The notes beneath the pieces are model-generated. The model saw only the letters and a list, made by a program, of their open reading frames with translations, ran no database searches and was not told where the DNA came from. The translations under genes and the position numbers were made by a program. Below, in pieces: positions 1 to 8,399 of a stretch of 64,000 nucleotides of DNA. Each line of letters starts with the position of its first letter. The stretch's first letter is position 1. Source of the stretch: Candidatus Obscuribacterales bacterium (lineage in GTDB: Bacteria > Cyanobacteriota > Vampirovibrionia > Obscuribacterales > Obscuribacteraceae); assembly GCA_019637435.1 (NCBI GenBank), contig JAHBVO010000002.1, positions 1,589,519 through 1,653,518 on the forward strand. The letters run 5' to 3'.

Positions 1-1
1 G

Positions 2-415
2 GATTTTACGACCGGACGCGAGTTCTGGAAAGAACTCTCTGGTGATATCGTATTTGGTGCCGAACAAGCGGATGCGACAATCTCGTTTGCTTACCCTCAA
101 ATGGAACAGATGCGAATCCTGCTGGAAATCGACACCGGGAATTTCCGTCAAACACGGCATTGGGAGCCGAAAATTCGTGCTTTCCTGAAAACGGGATTTC
201 CGATCTGGGTTGTCACAGGAAGTGCCCCACGGATCATGACTCTTCAAAAGTGGACTCAACCATTGTTGGAAGAAGCGGGTGTAGGTCCAGGAAAGTGTGT
301 GTTTTCCGTCTACGATGACCTGGTCGAACGCGGCATTTTTGGAGCTGTTTGGCAGAGAACCGACGGCAGCGTCACCGATCTTCGCCCCCGGTTGGCTGAC
401 GGCTCAAGAGGCTAG
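2..415 (+). CDS. Hypothetical protein, C-terminal part (runs off left edge)
   Basis: The frame is open from the first bases of the window to a TAG at 413-415, so the start lies outside and at least 137 residues are present. An in-frame ATG at 101 exists but has no reason to be the true start, because coding sequence continues upstream of it. I do not recognise the family. The visible part is a mixed alpha/beta sequence with a hydrophobic strand (FPIWVVTGSAP) and no membrane segment. It ends 9 bases before the peptide-transporter ATPase gene on the same strand, so the two are probably co-transcribed, which hints at a role with that transporter but does not prove one. Confidence 0.6.
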   Translation, partial: DFTTGREFWKELSGDIVFGAEQADATISFAYPQMEQMRILLEIDTGNFRQTRHWEPKIRAFLKTGFPIWVVTGSAPRIMTLQKWTQPLLEEAGVGPGKCVFSVYDDLVERGIFGAVWQRTDGSVTDLRPRLADGSRG

Positions 416-424
416 ACATCGTAA

Positions 425-1447
425 ATGTCGTCATCAAACGGTTCAGAAACTGGCAAAGAGTTAGTCAAAATCTCTGGGCTGAAAAAGCATTTTCCGATTA
501 GAAAGGGTTTCTTCAACAGGCAAGTTGGCGCCGTGCGTGCGCTTGATGGCATCGATTTGACCATCCGCGAAGGCGAAACACTGGGTCTTGTCGGTGAATC
601 GGGCTGTGGAAAATCTACTCTCGGTCGGGTGGTGCTTCGGTTGTTGCCTGCCACTGCCGGCAGTGTCACATTTGAAGGCAGGAATGTGCTGGCTGCGTCT
701 GAAAAAGAGATGAAGGCGTTTCGCCGCGATATGCAGATTGTGTTTCAAAACCCTTACGCCAGCCTGGATCCACGCATGACGATCAGGCAGATTGTGCAGG
801 AGCCGCTTGAGGTTCATCAAACCGCCAGTGGATCTGATTTACGCGATCGCGTTTTAAACCTCTTGGATCTTGTCGGTTTAGCAAAAGAGATGGCCGATCG
901 TTACCCTCACGAATTTTCGGGCGGGCAGCGGCAGCGCGTGGGAATAGCTCGGGCACTGGCTCTTCGTCCGAAACTTATCGTTGCCGACGAACCGGTTTCC
1001 GCACTCGATGTTAGTGTTCAAGCTCAAATTCTGAATTTGTTGATTCAACTGAAATCGGAATTCAAGCTTACCTATCTGTTTATCGCTCACAATCTTGATG
1101 TTGTTCGGTACATCAGCGATCGGATCGCCGTCATGTATTTGGGACGCATCGTCGAGTTGGGCGAATGTGATGAGGTCTATAACCAGCCCCTGCATCCTTA
1201 TTCAAAAGCGCTGATCTCAGCGGCGCCTGTTCCCGACCCGGATTTCGACCGCAGCAATCGCATGTTGCTACCGGGCGATCTGCCCAGTCCTGCAAACCCT
1301 CCGTCGGGCTGCCGCTTCCACACACGCTGTCCGATGGCGCGAGACAAATGCAAGGTCGATGATCCAGCGCTTCGGGAGATCACTCCGTCGCACTTCTCTG
1401 CTTGTCACTTTGCCGAAGAGTTGCTTACACCACCGGAACAGGCATAA
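425..1447 (+). CDS. Oligopeptide/dipeptide ABC transporter ATP-binding protein (OppF/DppF family)
   Basis: Cytoplasmic ATPase that would drive a peptide (or nickel/oligopeptide-type) importer. The Walker A is at residues 57-65 (GESGCGKST), the Q-loop near VFQNP at 106-110, the signature SGGQRQR at 165-171 and Walker B LIVADEP at 184-190. After the nucleotide-binding domain comes the oligopeptide/dipeptide transporter C-terminal region with its conserved GCRFHTRCPMA stretch, typical of OppD/OppF-type subunits. The length of 340 residues is normal for OppF/DppF. The ATG at 425 gives the expected N-terminus (ELVKISGLKKHFPI). No strong Shine-Dalgarno is seen, consistent with coupling to the gene ending at 415. 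Permease and binding-protein genes are not in the window. The last 12 codons lie in the first unit of a 45-bp tandem repeat. Confidence 0.93.
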   Translation: MSSSNGSETGKELVKISGLKKHFPIRKGFFNRQVGAVRALDGIDLTIREGETLGLVGESGCGKSTLGRVVLRLLPATAGSVTFEGRNVLAASEKEMKAFRRDMQIVFQNPYASLDPRMTIRQIVQEPLEVHQTASGSDLRDRVLNLLDLVGLAKEMADRYPHEFSGGQRQRVGIARALALRPKLIVADEPVSALDVSVQAQILNLLIQLKSEFKLTYLFIAHNLDVVRYISDRIAVMYLGRIVELGECDEVYNQPLHPYSKALISAAPVPDPDFDRSNRMLLPGDLPSPANPPSGCRFHTRCPMARDKCKVDDPALREITPSHFSACHFAEELLTPPEQA

Positions 1448-1545
1448 CCACTATTGCCCGAAGAGTTGCTTATGCCGTGGGAACAGGCATAACCACTATT
1501 GCCCGAAGAGTTGCTTATGCCGTGGGAACCGGCATAACCACCTTC
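1411..1545. repeat. Three tandem 45-bp units over the 3' end of the ABC gene
   Basis: The sequence CCGAAGAGTTGCTTA recurs at 1413, 1458 and 1503, a strict 45-bp period. The first unit encodes the C-terminus and stop of the ABC ATPase. The second and third follow the stop and reach the stop codon of the convergent dehydrogenase gene. Units two and three each hold an inverted repeat: TTATGCC/GGCATAA with a 9-nt loop in unit two, and 8 bp (TTATGCCG/CGGCATAA) with a 7-nt loop in unit three. The hairpins lack a T-run, so they are not classic terminators, but they could block or slow convergent transcription. The first unit is more diverged than the other two. Confidence 0.9.
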
Positions 1546-2735
1546 TAAAAGATTGTGTTGCGTTTCGCCCAGACCAGGCGTTTCAGCAGAGGTGCCGGAC
1601 GAAAGCGCTCGCCGTGCTCTTTATTTAGTTCTTCAATCATGGCCAAGCAATCTTTGAGTCCGATGTCGGATGCGATTGTGAGCGGACCGCGGCGCATCCC
1701 CAATCCAGCCATTAGTGCCGGGTCTAGGTCTTCGACTGCGCAAATGCGCTCTTGCAAAGCGATGAAAGCTTCATTGATCATCGGGAGGAAGAGCCGCTCG
1801 ACCTTGAAGCTGCCATTCGATTGCTTTGATGATTTCGAAAGCTCTTTCAGTATCGTGTCTATCTTCGGATTAGTGGAGCCCTTTTGCCCCTTCTCGTCAT
1901 AGAGGTAGAAGCCTGAATTTGTTTTTCTTCCGAGCATATTTTGCTCGACCATTTTTTCAAGAATGACTGGTGGTGCGAATCTTTCGCCGTACTCTTGATA
2001 GTTGAATTTTGCGACGGCTAAACCGATATCGGCGCCGTTCATGTCGCGAAGAGCGAGCGGTCCGACAGGGACTGCAAATTCTTTTGCCGCGTTGTCGATT
2101 TCCTCGATCGAAGCAACGCCATCTTGAAGGCAAAAAAGCGCTTCATTCATATAGCGTCCGAGCAGGCGGTTTACTAAAAACGATGGGCATTCATCGACGC
2201 GTACGGCGAGCTTTCCAAGTGACTGCCCGAATGCGAGTGCGGTTTCGACTGTATCTATTGATGTTTCCAAACCTGGAATGACCTCAACCAACCGCATCAA
2301 ATGGGCTGGATTGAAAAAATGAAGACCGACTACCTTGTCAGGACGTCGCGTGAACGCTGCTAATTGCGTGATGGGCAAGCTGCTTGTGTTCGTCGCTATG
2401 ATGGCGTTGACATCTGCGTTCTCATCAATGTCTCCAAAAACAGATTTTTTGATGTCTATGTTTTCCGGAACCGCTTCGATAATCAGGTCGACATCTGCGA
2501 GTTTTGCATAGTCGGTGGTGGGTTCCAGGCGTCTCGATTCTTCGTCCGCTACGGAGGCTTCCAGACCCTTCTCGATACGCTTTTGTTGAATCTTCTCTAT
2601 GTGTCCCAGACCCTTTTTTAGTAGTTCATCGTTCGCTTCTTTTAGTACGACCGTGTAGCCGTGGCTGATCAGAGCTACCGCAATTGAGGCTCCCATTGTG
2701 CCTGCGCCAATTACCGCGACGCTGTTGATCTGCAT
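1545..2735 (-). CDS. 3-hydroxyacyl-CoA dehydrogenase
   Basis: NAD-dependent oxidation of 3-hydroxyacyl-CoA in beta-oxidation or butanoate metabolism, in the cytoplasm. The N-terminal Rossmann fold starts with VIGAGTMG (residues 9-15), followed by the NAD-domain sequences EAVPE and ATNTSSLPI and then GLHFFNPAHLMRLVEVI, a hallmark of this family. At 396 residues it is about 100 longer than single-domain Hbd enzymes: a second 3HCDH C-terminal-type domain (about residues 300-390) follows the first, as in the dehydrogenase half of FadB. No enoyl-CoA hydratase domain is present. The ATG at 2735 has an AAAGAGG ribosome site at 2741-2747. The gene converges on the ABC ATPase across the 45-bp repeats. 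Confidence 0.92.
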   Translation of the reverse strand: MQINSVAVIGAGTMGASIAVALISHGYTVVLKEANDELLKKGLGHIEKIQQKRIEKGLEASVADEESRRLEPTTDYAKLADVDLIIEAVPENIDIKKSVFGDIDENADVNAIIATNTSSLPITQLAAFTRRPDKVVGLHFFNPAHLMRLVEVIPGLETSIDTVETALAFGQSLGKLAVRVDECPSFLVNRLLGRYMNEALFCLQDGVASIEEIDNAAKEFAVPVGPLALRDMNGADIGLAVAKFNYQEYGERFAPPVILEKMVEQNMLGRKTNSGFYLYDEKGQKGSTNPKIDTILKELSKSSKQSNGSFKVERLFLPMINEAFIALQERICAVEDLDPALMAGLGMRRGPLTIASDIGLKDCLAMIEELNKEHGERFRPAPLLKRLVWAKRNTIF

Positions 2736-3212
2736 GAAAACCTCTTTGAATGTGAATCCAGGATCTTATTAGTAATGGTTCTGGCGACTTCCTCTTTGGA
2801 ACCGTCAGGTCGCCGTTGGCATCGAGTTAATGGAATTAGCGTAATACAAAGAGGTGTTGCTGCGATGATTTTTGCCGTCGAGAATCCGTTAATAAAGAAG
2901 GCTGGTGTACCACCGTATGTGAGATGAATATCGCTTGACATCACGGGCGATACTGCTCCAAATTGTGAAGATTTTTGGTATCTCTGCAAACCCTATATGT
3001 CAACATTGGTGCCCATCTTTCGTATCCCCTGGCTCTGTCTCGTGTTGCGACTTTCAGATTTAATCGCTTGACATCCAGGAAAATTATTAAAAGCCCTAGC
3101 ATTTCTGTAATGAATCGTTAGAATGTTCATCAAGGTTAAGATATTTCAATAACCGTCTGCTGCCAACAGATAACCGGAAACCACGCCAGGCGATTGCGCC
3201 CAGGAGGCGATC
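2736..3212. other. Intergenic region between divergent genes
   Basis: About 477 bases with no convincing gene. A 92-codon minus-strand frame here has a TTG start, no ribosome site and an unconvincing composition. Several TTGACA boxes occur: on the plus strand at 2935-2940 and 3068-3073, and on the minus strand at 2998-3003. The minus-strand box is followed 17 bases later by TACCAA and could feed the dehydrogenase gene. The plus-strand boxes have no good -10 hexamer at 16-18 bp. The region must hold the promoters for the flanking divergent genes, but I cannot place them with confidence. Confidence 0.5.
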
Positions 3213-3605
3213 ATGTTCGCTTACCTTTTAATCCTCGTAGAACTATCGATACTAGCAACGGCCTACTGGTACGTGTTTGTTCGCGAACCAAAACCGTTCG
3301 AAATCAAAGAAAACATCTGGGGTTATTATGACCAGCCGCTTAATGCCGGCACCGGATATGGTATCAACGGAATGAGTTCCGACCAGTACAATGCGACGAC
3401 GAAGGTAAAAAGAGCCAAAAGAACTGCTTCAGGTCACGTTCTTTTGAAGAGCCGTCATGGAGTTAAGCGCAAGGAAATCAAACGCGCCGAACTCAGACAC
3501 GGTTGGGTTCAAGAAACTGAAGGTCCTGAACCGAAACAGAGCGTTCTTGGATCTCTCCTCGCATTTGTCGGCGACAAACTCACTCAGTTGAGCGTCAAAG
3601 TATAA
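3213..3605 (+). CDS. Small single-pass membrane protein of unknown function
   Basis: A 130-residue protein not recognised as any family. The N-terminus is one hydrophobic segment (about residues 2-22, AYLLILVELSILATAYWYVF), which should anchor it in the membrane. The rest is a basic soluble domain with Lys/Arg-rich stretches in the middle and a final predicted amphipathic helix. The start is well supported by AGGAGG at 3202-3207, five bases before the ATG. It stands alone, with a hairpin at 3633-3658 just downstream. Confidence 0.75.
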   Translation: MFAYLLILVELSILATAYWYVFVREPKPFEIKENIWGYYDQPLNAGTGYGINGMSSDQYNATTKVKRAKRTASGHVLLKSRHGVKRKEIKRAELRHGWVQETEGPEPKQSVLGSLLAFVGDKLTQLSVKV

Positions 3606-3632
3606 GGTTTAGCACCTACTCGATTGCACCAC

Positions 3633-3668
3633 GAGCCGGATTCGAAAGAGTTCGGCTCTTCAGTTTTG
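3633..3668 (+). terminator. Possible rho-independent terminator
   Basis: GAGCCG (3633-3638) pairs with CGGCTC (3653-3658) across a 14-base loop region, followed by TTCAGTTTT. It lies 28 bases after the stop of the small membrane protein gene. The stem is short and the T-run interrupted, so this is a weak candidate. Confidence 0.45.
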
Positions 3669-3685
3669 AAGGTGCGTACGTGTCG

Positions 3686-4480
3686 CTAATCCTCCGTCAG
3701 AGGAGGCAATGCAGAAAGCGATTTCTTCAATCGTTTGTAAAGAGCAGGCAGCCAATCGGGTTGAACTTTAAAATCCACTCCTGATGCTTTCCTCGTCAGA
3801 TCGCTTGGCGCCAGAATTACTTTGACATTCTCAAGTCCGGTGTCGTGCAAGAGTACAAATAATTCCTCGATAGGTTCGTCACCAATTGCCAGGCAGCCGA
3901 TCGACACTGCGTTTCCGTGAATCATGATGTCGCCGCCGAGATTAGAGCGCTTATCTTTGACCGCGTGCGCCCGGTCTTCAGCGTTTGGATAATTGACTCT
4001 GAGCGATAGATGATATGCAGAGTTTGGATTAAATAACTCAATTTTGTAGAAACCTTCAGGCACCTGGAAATCGCCTTGCATGAGTTTCGGTCCCGGCTCG
4101 CCGCTGGCGGCAAGAATTGGGTAAGCCACCACTTTCTTTAGATTGCCGTCCGGGTCCGGGGCAAGGACGAATAAAAGTTTCTCTTCCTTCAAACCGACAA
4201 GCGTGATATTCGATGGTGGATACGTGACGCCGGCTGTTTTAAATGAGGGACGGACGCGCTTTCTAGCCGCAATACCGTATTCCTTGATAGCATCCTCGAC
4301 CGATCTTCTCGGCTTCTGTTTCTTAGCGGACGAAACTATTTGCTTTGGATCCAGTTTGGTCATCAGCGTAATTACTTTTCCGGAATATTTTTGCAGCGCC
4401 GCAGCGGTGATTGGAATGGCGCAAATTGCGACCGCTGAGAGAATGAGGACAGTCTGTACTAATGAGTTCATGCGAGCCAT
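3686..4480 (-). CDS. L,D-transpeptidase-fold (YkuD/YafK-like) envelope enzyme
   Basis: Likely acts on peptidoglycan cross-links or protein anchors outside the cytoplasmic membrane. An N-terminal hydrophobic segment (SLVQTVLILSAVAICAIPI) serves as a signal peptide or anchor. The catalytic core reads IMIHGNAVSIGCLAIGD, the compact HG...SxGC motif of the YafK/DpaA branch of the family rather than the longer-spaced motif of classical L,D-transpeptidases. Cys is the expected nucleophile and His its partner. Translation may begin at the ATG at 4480 (264 residues); a GTG at 4501 would add seven residues and neither has a clear ribosome site. The gene is downstream of, and on the same strand as, the kinase pair, about 100 bases away. 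Confidence 0.82.
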   Translation of the reverse strand: MARMNSLVQTVLILSAVAICAIPITAAALQKYSGKVITLMTKLDPKQIVSSAKKQKPRRSVEDAIKEYGIAARKRVRPSFKTAGVTYPPSNITLVGLKEEKLLFVLAPDPDGNLKKVVAYPILAASGEPGPKLMQGDFQVPEGFYKIELFNPNSAYHLSLRVNYPNAEDRAHAVKDKRSNLGGDIMIHGNAVSIGCLAIGDEPIEELFVLLHDTGLENVKVILAPSDLTRKASGVDFKVQPDWLPALYKRLKKSLSALPPLTED

Positions 4481-4606
4481 TGTACGAAGTTTCAATCTCA
4501 CGCGCTTAAAGCGGCGTTTATGAACCGTCGCCTCGCACTCCCACCCTCTCGACTTCAGCTGAACCGCTTTTGCTCCTCGATCGCGTCGACCCTAACGCTC
4601 TAGCTC

Positions 4607-6076
4607 TCAACCTGAAGTCTGGGTTGTCTCTCTGATATCGTCGACTTCGAGTATTGCACTTGTTATTTCCGCTAGTTTCGCCATTGCATCCTCGGCGCTT
4701 TGAGTGCGTTTTTTTACATCAAGTTGCGTCATCTCTTCGATAAGTTTGCTGAGCGGCTCGCTAACCAGCGAATTTTGTTCTCTCGGATTTGCCACCGTAA
4801 GTGGTTCCGGATCTTTGCCGGTAAGAATGAAGGATAAAACCGCGCCTATCGAATAAAGATCGCTCTGTGGCTTAGCGTGCCCGGAAAATTGTTCTGGCGA
4901 AATATAAGAAGGCTTTCCGACCAGAGTTCCAGTAACGGTGCCGACAAATTCGTTGGCAGAACCGAAGTCGATCAGAACAAGCGAGCCGCGCATGTCCAGA
5001 ACAAGATTCTCCGGCGTCAGATCTCGGTGGACTATTTGCGGATTTTGACTGTGCAGGTACGAAACAATTGTAAGCAACTCATTTGCCCATTTGCATGCTT
5101 GCCTCTCTGAAACCGCGCCGCGGTCCCGAATGTAGGTTCGCAAATTGGCTCCGCTTATTCTTTGCAAAACCATATACTGCCTGCCGTTCTCAATAAAATA
5201 GTCCATGACCTTTGCGATTTGAGGGTGGTCTAGACCAGAGAGGAGAACTGCTTCGCGCTCAAAATGCTGGTACGCCTTCGCCTTCAATTCGTCTTTTGCG
5301 GATGGCGGCACGACTGCCTCTTTCAAAATTGCGGAGGTGCGCTCTTGCCACTGGCAAAGATAGATTGCAGACCATCCGCCGGCTGTGAGCGGCTGAACGA
5401 CCTTGCACCTACCCGATTGGAGCTGCGCACCAGGCTCCAGCGGGGTAAACGGCGTTGTCGAAAGGCGTCGCTGCGCCTCCTCCAGCCAGAGTGCTGTGAA
5501 ACTAGAATCTTCTGTATCTCGTCGTTTCAAAGTAACGCTCTCGACGAGCCGCTTGAACGTTTCATCCTTGGCTTCTTTCTCCGCCCATAGTTCGCATGCA
5601 CTGACAAGCTTGTCCAGGTCTTCGTTGCCGAGCGAGGAGAGTTTTAAAATTATCGGAGTCCAGCCACGCAACGAAAATATTATGCTTCCGATTTTGTTTG
5701 AGGCGTTCGGTTGTGTGCCACCAGGTGTGGTGACTTCGATGCGTTCCACTTTTGACCAGGGGATGACATCGTTGGACAATTCGCCGCCCTTTGCCGGAAG
5801 CACGATGCCCGTATCTGTCAGCACCAGTCGAGTGTTTCTGTTGATTTTATAGGCGTAGAACGTAATCGCGAAAAATACCGCAGATAAAATGGACAGTAGC
5901 AATAGAATTGCAACCGGCAATCCAGCGATTATTGGAACGCATAATGGATAGAGCACGGGAAGAGGAAACACCACTATTAGAATTGCGGTCGCCACCACAG
6001 CCAGGCGTCTACTGGATAACGCTGTTGGGCTCTCGTATTTGATGACTGCCGTTTTAGCGTTGGCGCGATCGACCAT
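4607..6076 (-). CDS. Membrane-tethered Ser/Thr protein kinase
   Basis: Hanks-type kinase with an unusual order: two or more N-terminal membrane helices (about residues 24-76), a PH-like beta-rich domain (about 80-160, beginning TRLVLTDTGIVLP), a short FTALWLEE linker (193-200), then the kinase domain. Catalytic residues are all visible: Lys252 (AILKEA), Glu274, HRDLTPEN at 350-357 and DFG at 370-372, then PSYISPEQ. The glycine loop is degenerate (LTAGGWSAIYLC). There is no extracellular PASTA domain. It follows the upstream kinase gene with only two bases between stop and start, so the two are translationally coupled. Targets are unknown. Confidence 0.9.
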   Translation of the reverse strand: MVDRANAKTAVIKYESPTALSSRRLAVVATAILIVVFPLPVLYPLCVPIIAGLPVAILLLLSILSAVFFAITFYAYKINRNTRLVLTDTGIVLPAKGGELSNDVIPWSKVERIEVTTPGGTQPNASNKIGSIIFSLRGWTPIILKLSSLGNEDLDKLVSACELWAEKEAKDETFKRLVESVTLKRRDTEDSSFTALWLEEAQRRLSTTPFTPLEPGAQLQSGRCKVVQPLTAGGWSAIYLCQWQERTSAILKEAVVPPSAKDELKAKAYQHFEREAVLLSGLDHPQIAKVMDYFIENGRQYMVLQRISGANLRTYIRDRGAVSERQACKWANELLTIVSYLHSQNPQIVHRDLTPENLVLDMRGSLVLIDFGSANEFVGTVTGTLVGKPSYISPEQFSGHAKPQSDLYSIGAVLSFILTGKDPEPLTVANPREQNSLVSEPLSKLIEEMTQLDVKKRTQSAEDAMAKLAEITSAILEVDDIRETTQTSG

Positions 6077-6078
6077 CG

Positions 6079-8265
6079 TTATGCGTTCTCCTCTACCCGT
6101 TGTGGAACGTGTAATCGGTGCGAGGTCTCTTCTTCGACCGAGACGCTGACTTTAGGATCGTCTGTACCATCGTTTCTAAATTGAACCTCGCATCTCAAAA
6201 GCGATTCTTTGATTTCGCGAGCGGAGCCAGGTCGATCTCCAGCTTCGAATTGACAGCATTGCTGAATCAATTCTTCGACCCCTGATGAGTTCCAAACTGT
6301 TTCTTCATCGCTGCTGCCCGCGCATAATGGCGGCGGATCTTTACCCTGAAGCAGGTAATGAAGAATGGCACCCAGTGCAAACAAATCGCTTTGAGTAGTC
6401 GGCTGACCGCGAAACTGCTCCGGCGGAGTGTAAGACGGTCGACCCGCTATAAACGTATGCGCTTTATTGTCGACCACTCGCGCGACGTCAAAGTCGATAA
6501 GCTTAACTTCTCCGCTGGGAGTAATAATCAAATTGTCCGGTGCGAAGTCGCAATGAATCACAGGCGTTTCTCGCTCGTGCAGGTATTCCAGAATTTCGCA
6601 GAGCTGCAGCCCTAGCTGTTTTGCCTCGGTGAATGGCATCGCGCCGCGTTTCTCAATAAAGTCGCGCAAGGTCTCGCCCTGCACATACTCCATCACAAGA
6701 TACGCCTTTCCGTTTTCCAAGAACGAGTCAATGAGCTTGACGACCTTCGGGTGTCCAAGCTCCTTCAATAAGCTGGCGCCGCGCTCAAAGCGACTGGTCG
6801 CATCTTGCATTATTCGAACATCCGCATAATTGGGCAAAACCAACTCTTTTATCACAACCTGTTCGTTCTTTGAATTGAAACCATCACCGCAGGCAGTGGC
6901 AAGCGATGCCAGGTATGTTACGCCCTGTCCGCCGTACCCAAGCATGGAGTCTATCTTGTAGAGCCCTTTTCCGAGAGTGTCGACTTCCGCTTTCGCTTCA
7001 ACTTTCGAAGTTTCTCCCTGCTCTTCCAGCCAGAGGTCGGTGAACTGAATGTCTACCAGCATGTTTGTGGTCCGCATAAACTCACCATTAAAACTCGCAT
7101 TGACAGCGTATCTATCAACGAGGCGCAAGATGCATTGACGTTTTTGCACATCAGGCACAGTGGTCAAGTCGAAGTTGAAACGCGCTCCTGAGGTGGTTGA
7201 CATGACTAAGCGTCCTTCCAGCGGATCGCCCATCACGCCTATCTTCTCGAGTGTCACCTCGGTCACGCTTTGCCATTGGTAGAAGTGCTCGCGCATACCG
7301 ATGGATTTTGAGTCGATAAACAAATAGGTGGGAGACAACAACTTTGCGATGGGCAATACGACTGCCATCATGAAGGCGCCCAGAGACCAAACCGATACGA
7401 GTGTTGCTAAACCGCTTGTGGCGATGAAGTCGACTCCAACAGCATATGCCAGGCAGACATTAGCATAGATGAGGTCGAACCAATTAGAAGCTGGATTTTT
7501 CTGAGCGGCATCTAGAAAAACCGCTGCTCGTCTGGTGTCTTGCGAGGTGTCCCAGACTGGCGTGACCATATTCTGCGACCAACTCTCATTGAACAAGATG
7601 CAGTAGTAGGACGCTGAAAACAGCACGAGCAGCCAGAACACTAAGTAGGCAAACCAGAAAATGCGTTCGTGCCCTTTCACCAGGTTGATGATGGCATCTT
7701 CCATCGGTGTTTTGCTCAGTTTTACAATCAGAGAATCTGAATCGTTCATGCTTGAGAGAAAACGAATTAGACCGCGTGATTCGAATGGAATTACATCCTG
7801 ATACGTGTATTCTCCGGCTGGATTCTTCTCGCGAAGCGTGTTCAGGAAAGCACGCAGTTCGTGTTCATCATATGCTTTGATCGGCAGAACAAGCCCTTTT
7901 GTAGAATCCTTGCTGTCAAATTTGATGAGTATGCTTTCGTTAAAGTCATTGCCGACATCGCCCTCATCTCCGCCGACCTCCGCGATACGAGAGAGCGGAA
8001 CCTTTTCCAGTCCAAGGAGACCGTATTCGAGATTGCCGTCCTTTATGCGAATGCGCTCGAAGAAGCATGACAGAAGTGCAAAGAAGTAGATGTATGGTGC
8101 CCCCATGATCCACAGATTGAATACGTACGGCACGGGAGGCAGACCTGGAACCAGGATGCCTTGCAGAAATTGCATCAGAGGGTGGAAAAGGAAAATCGGC
8201 GAGGCCAGGAGCAGGCAGCGCATAATCGTTTTCTGTTTGCTCGGTCGAAGTACGAAATCGGCCAT
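6079..8265 (-). CDS. Membrane Ser/Thr protein kinase with DFD in place of DFG
   Basis: Paralogue of the downstream kinase, 728 residues. The N-terminal half has hydrophobic helices at about 16-72, 200-225 and 265-310 that flank two stretches resembling PH-like domains (about 73-140 and 315-390). The linker FTDLWLEE (408-415) matches the FTALWLEE of its neighbour. The kinase domain has YGGQGVTYLA, Lys473 (VVIKEL), HCDFAPDN (571-578) and SYTPPEQ. The metal-binding motif is DFD (591-593) rather than DFG, so activity may be altered. The start is taken as the ATG at 8265; a GTG at 8271 would add two residues. Head of a two-gene operon. Confidence 0.9.
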   Translation of the reverse strand: MADFVLRPSKQKTIMRCLLLASPIFLFHPLMQFLQGILVPGLPPVPYVFNLWIMGAPYIYFFALLSCFFERIRIKDGNLEYGLLGLEKVPLSRIAEVGGDEGDVGNDFNESILIKFDSKDSTKGLVLPIKAYDEHELRAFLNTLREKNPAGEYTYQDVIPFESRGLIRFLSSMNDSDSLIVKLSKTPMEDAIINLVKGHERIFWFAYLVFWLLVLFSASYYCILFNESWSQNMVTPVWDTSQDTRRAAVFLDAAQKNPASNWFDLIYANVCLAYAVGVDFIATSGLATLVSVWSLGAFMMAVVLPIAKLLSPTYLFIDSKSIGMREHFYQWQSVTEVTLEKIGVMGDPLEGRLVMSTTSGARFNFDLTTVPDVQKRQCILRLVDRYAVNASFNGEFMRTTNMLVDIQFTDLWLEEQGETSKVEAKAEVDTLGKGLYKIDSMLGYGGQGVTYLASLATACGDGFNSKNEQVVIKELVLPNYADVRIMQDATSRFERGASLLKELGHPKVVKLIDSFLENGKAYLVMEYVQGETLRDFIEKRGAMPFTEAKQLGLQLCEILEYLHERETPVIHCDFAPDNLIITPSGEVKLIDFDVARVVDNKAHTFIAGRPSYTPPEQFRGQPTTQSDLFALGAILHYLLQGKDPPPLCAGSSDEETVWNSSGVEELIQQCCQFEAGDRPGSAREIKESLLRCEVQFRNDGTDDPKVSVSVEEETSHRLHVPQRVEENA

Positions 8266-8399
8266 ATGCACTCAGCTGCGCGACCACCCACTGTCAACAT
8301 ACCCGTCCGAAACATAAAAAACACCCGGGTAACAGCTCGTAAAGTCCGAATGTTGCAGCGATTTGCAGGATCGCATTCCTGCTCGTAGGGAATCAGCGG

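Noticed and set aside
1411..1545. CRISPR or attachment-site repeats
   Set aside because: Units are directly abutting without unique spacers and include the end of a gene; no integrase or Cas gene nearby.
1359..1628. A plus-strand frame with repeated His/Asn/Cys-rich motif across the 45-bp repeats
   Set aside because: It is another frame of the ABC gene end and the tandem repeats; the repeated peptide is a by-product of the 45-bp period being a multiple of three.
2711..2989. A 92-codon minus-strand frame upstream of the hydroxyacyl-CoA dehydrogenase
   Set aside because: It overlaps the start of that gene, begins with TTG without a ribosome site and has no protein-like features.
3064..3102. 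A sigma-70 promoter at the TTGACA of 3068-3073
   Set aside because: The nearest -10-like hexamer is 23 bases away, too far for a standard promoter.
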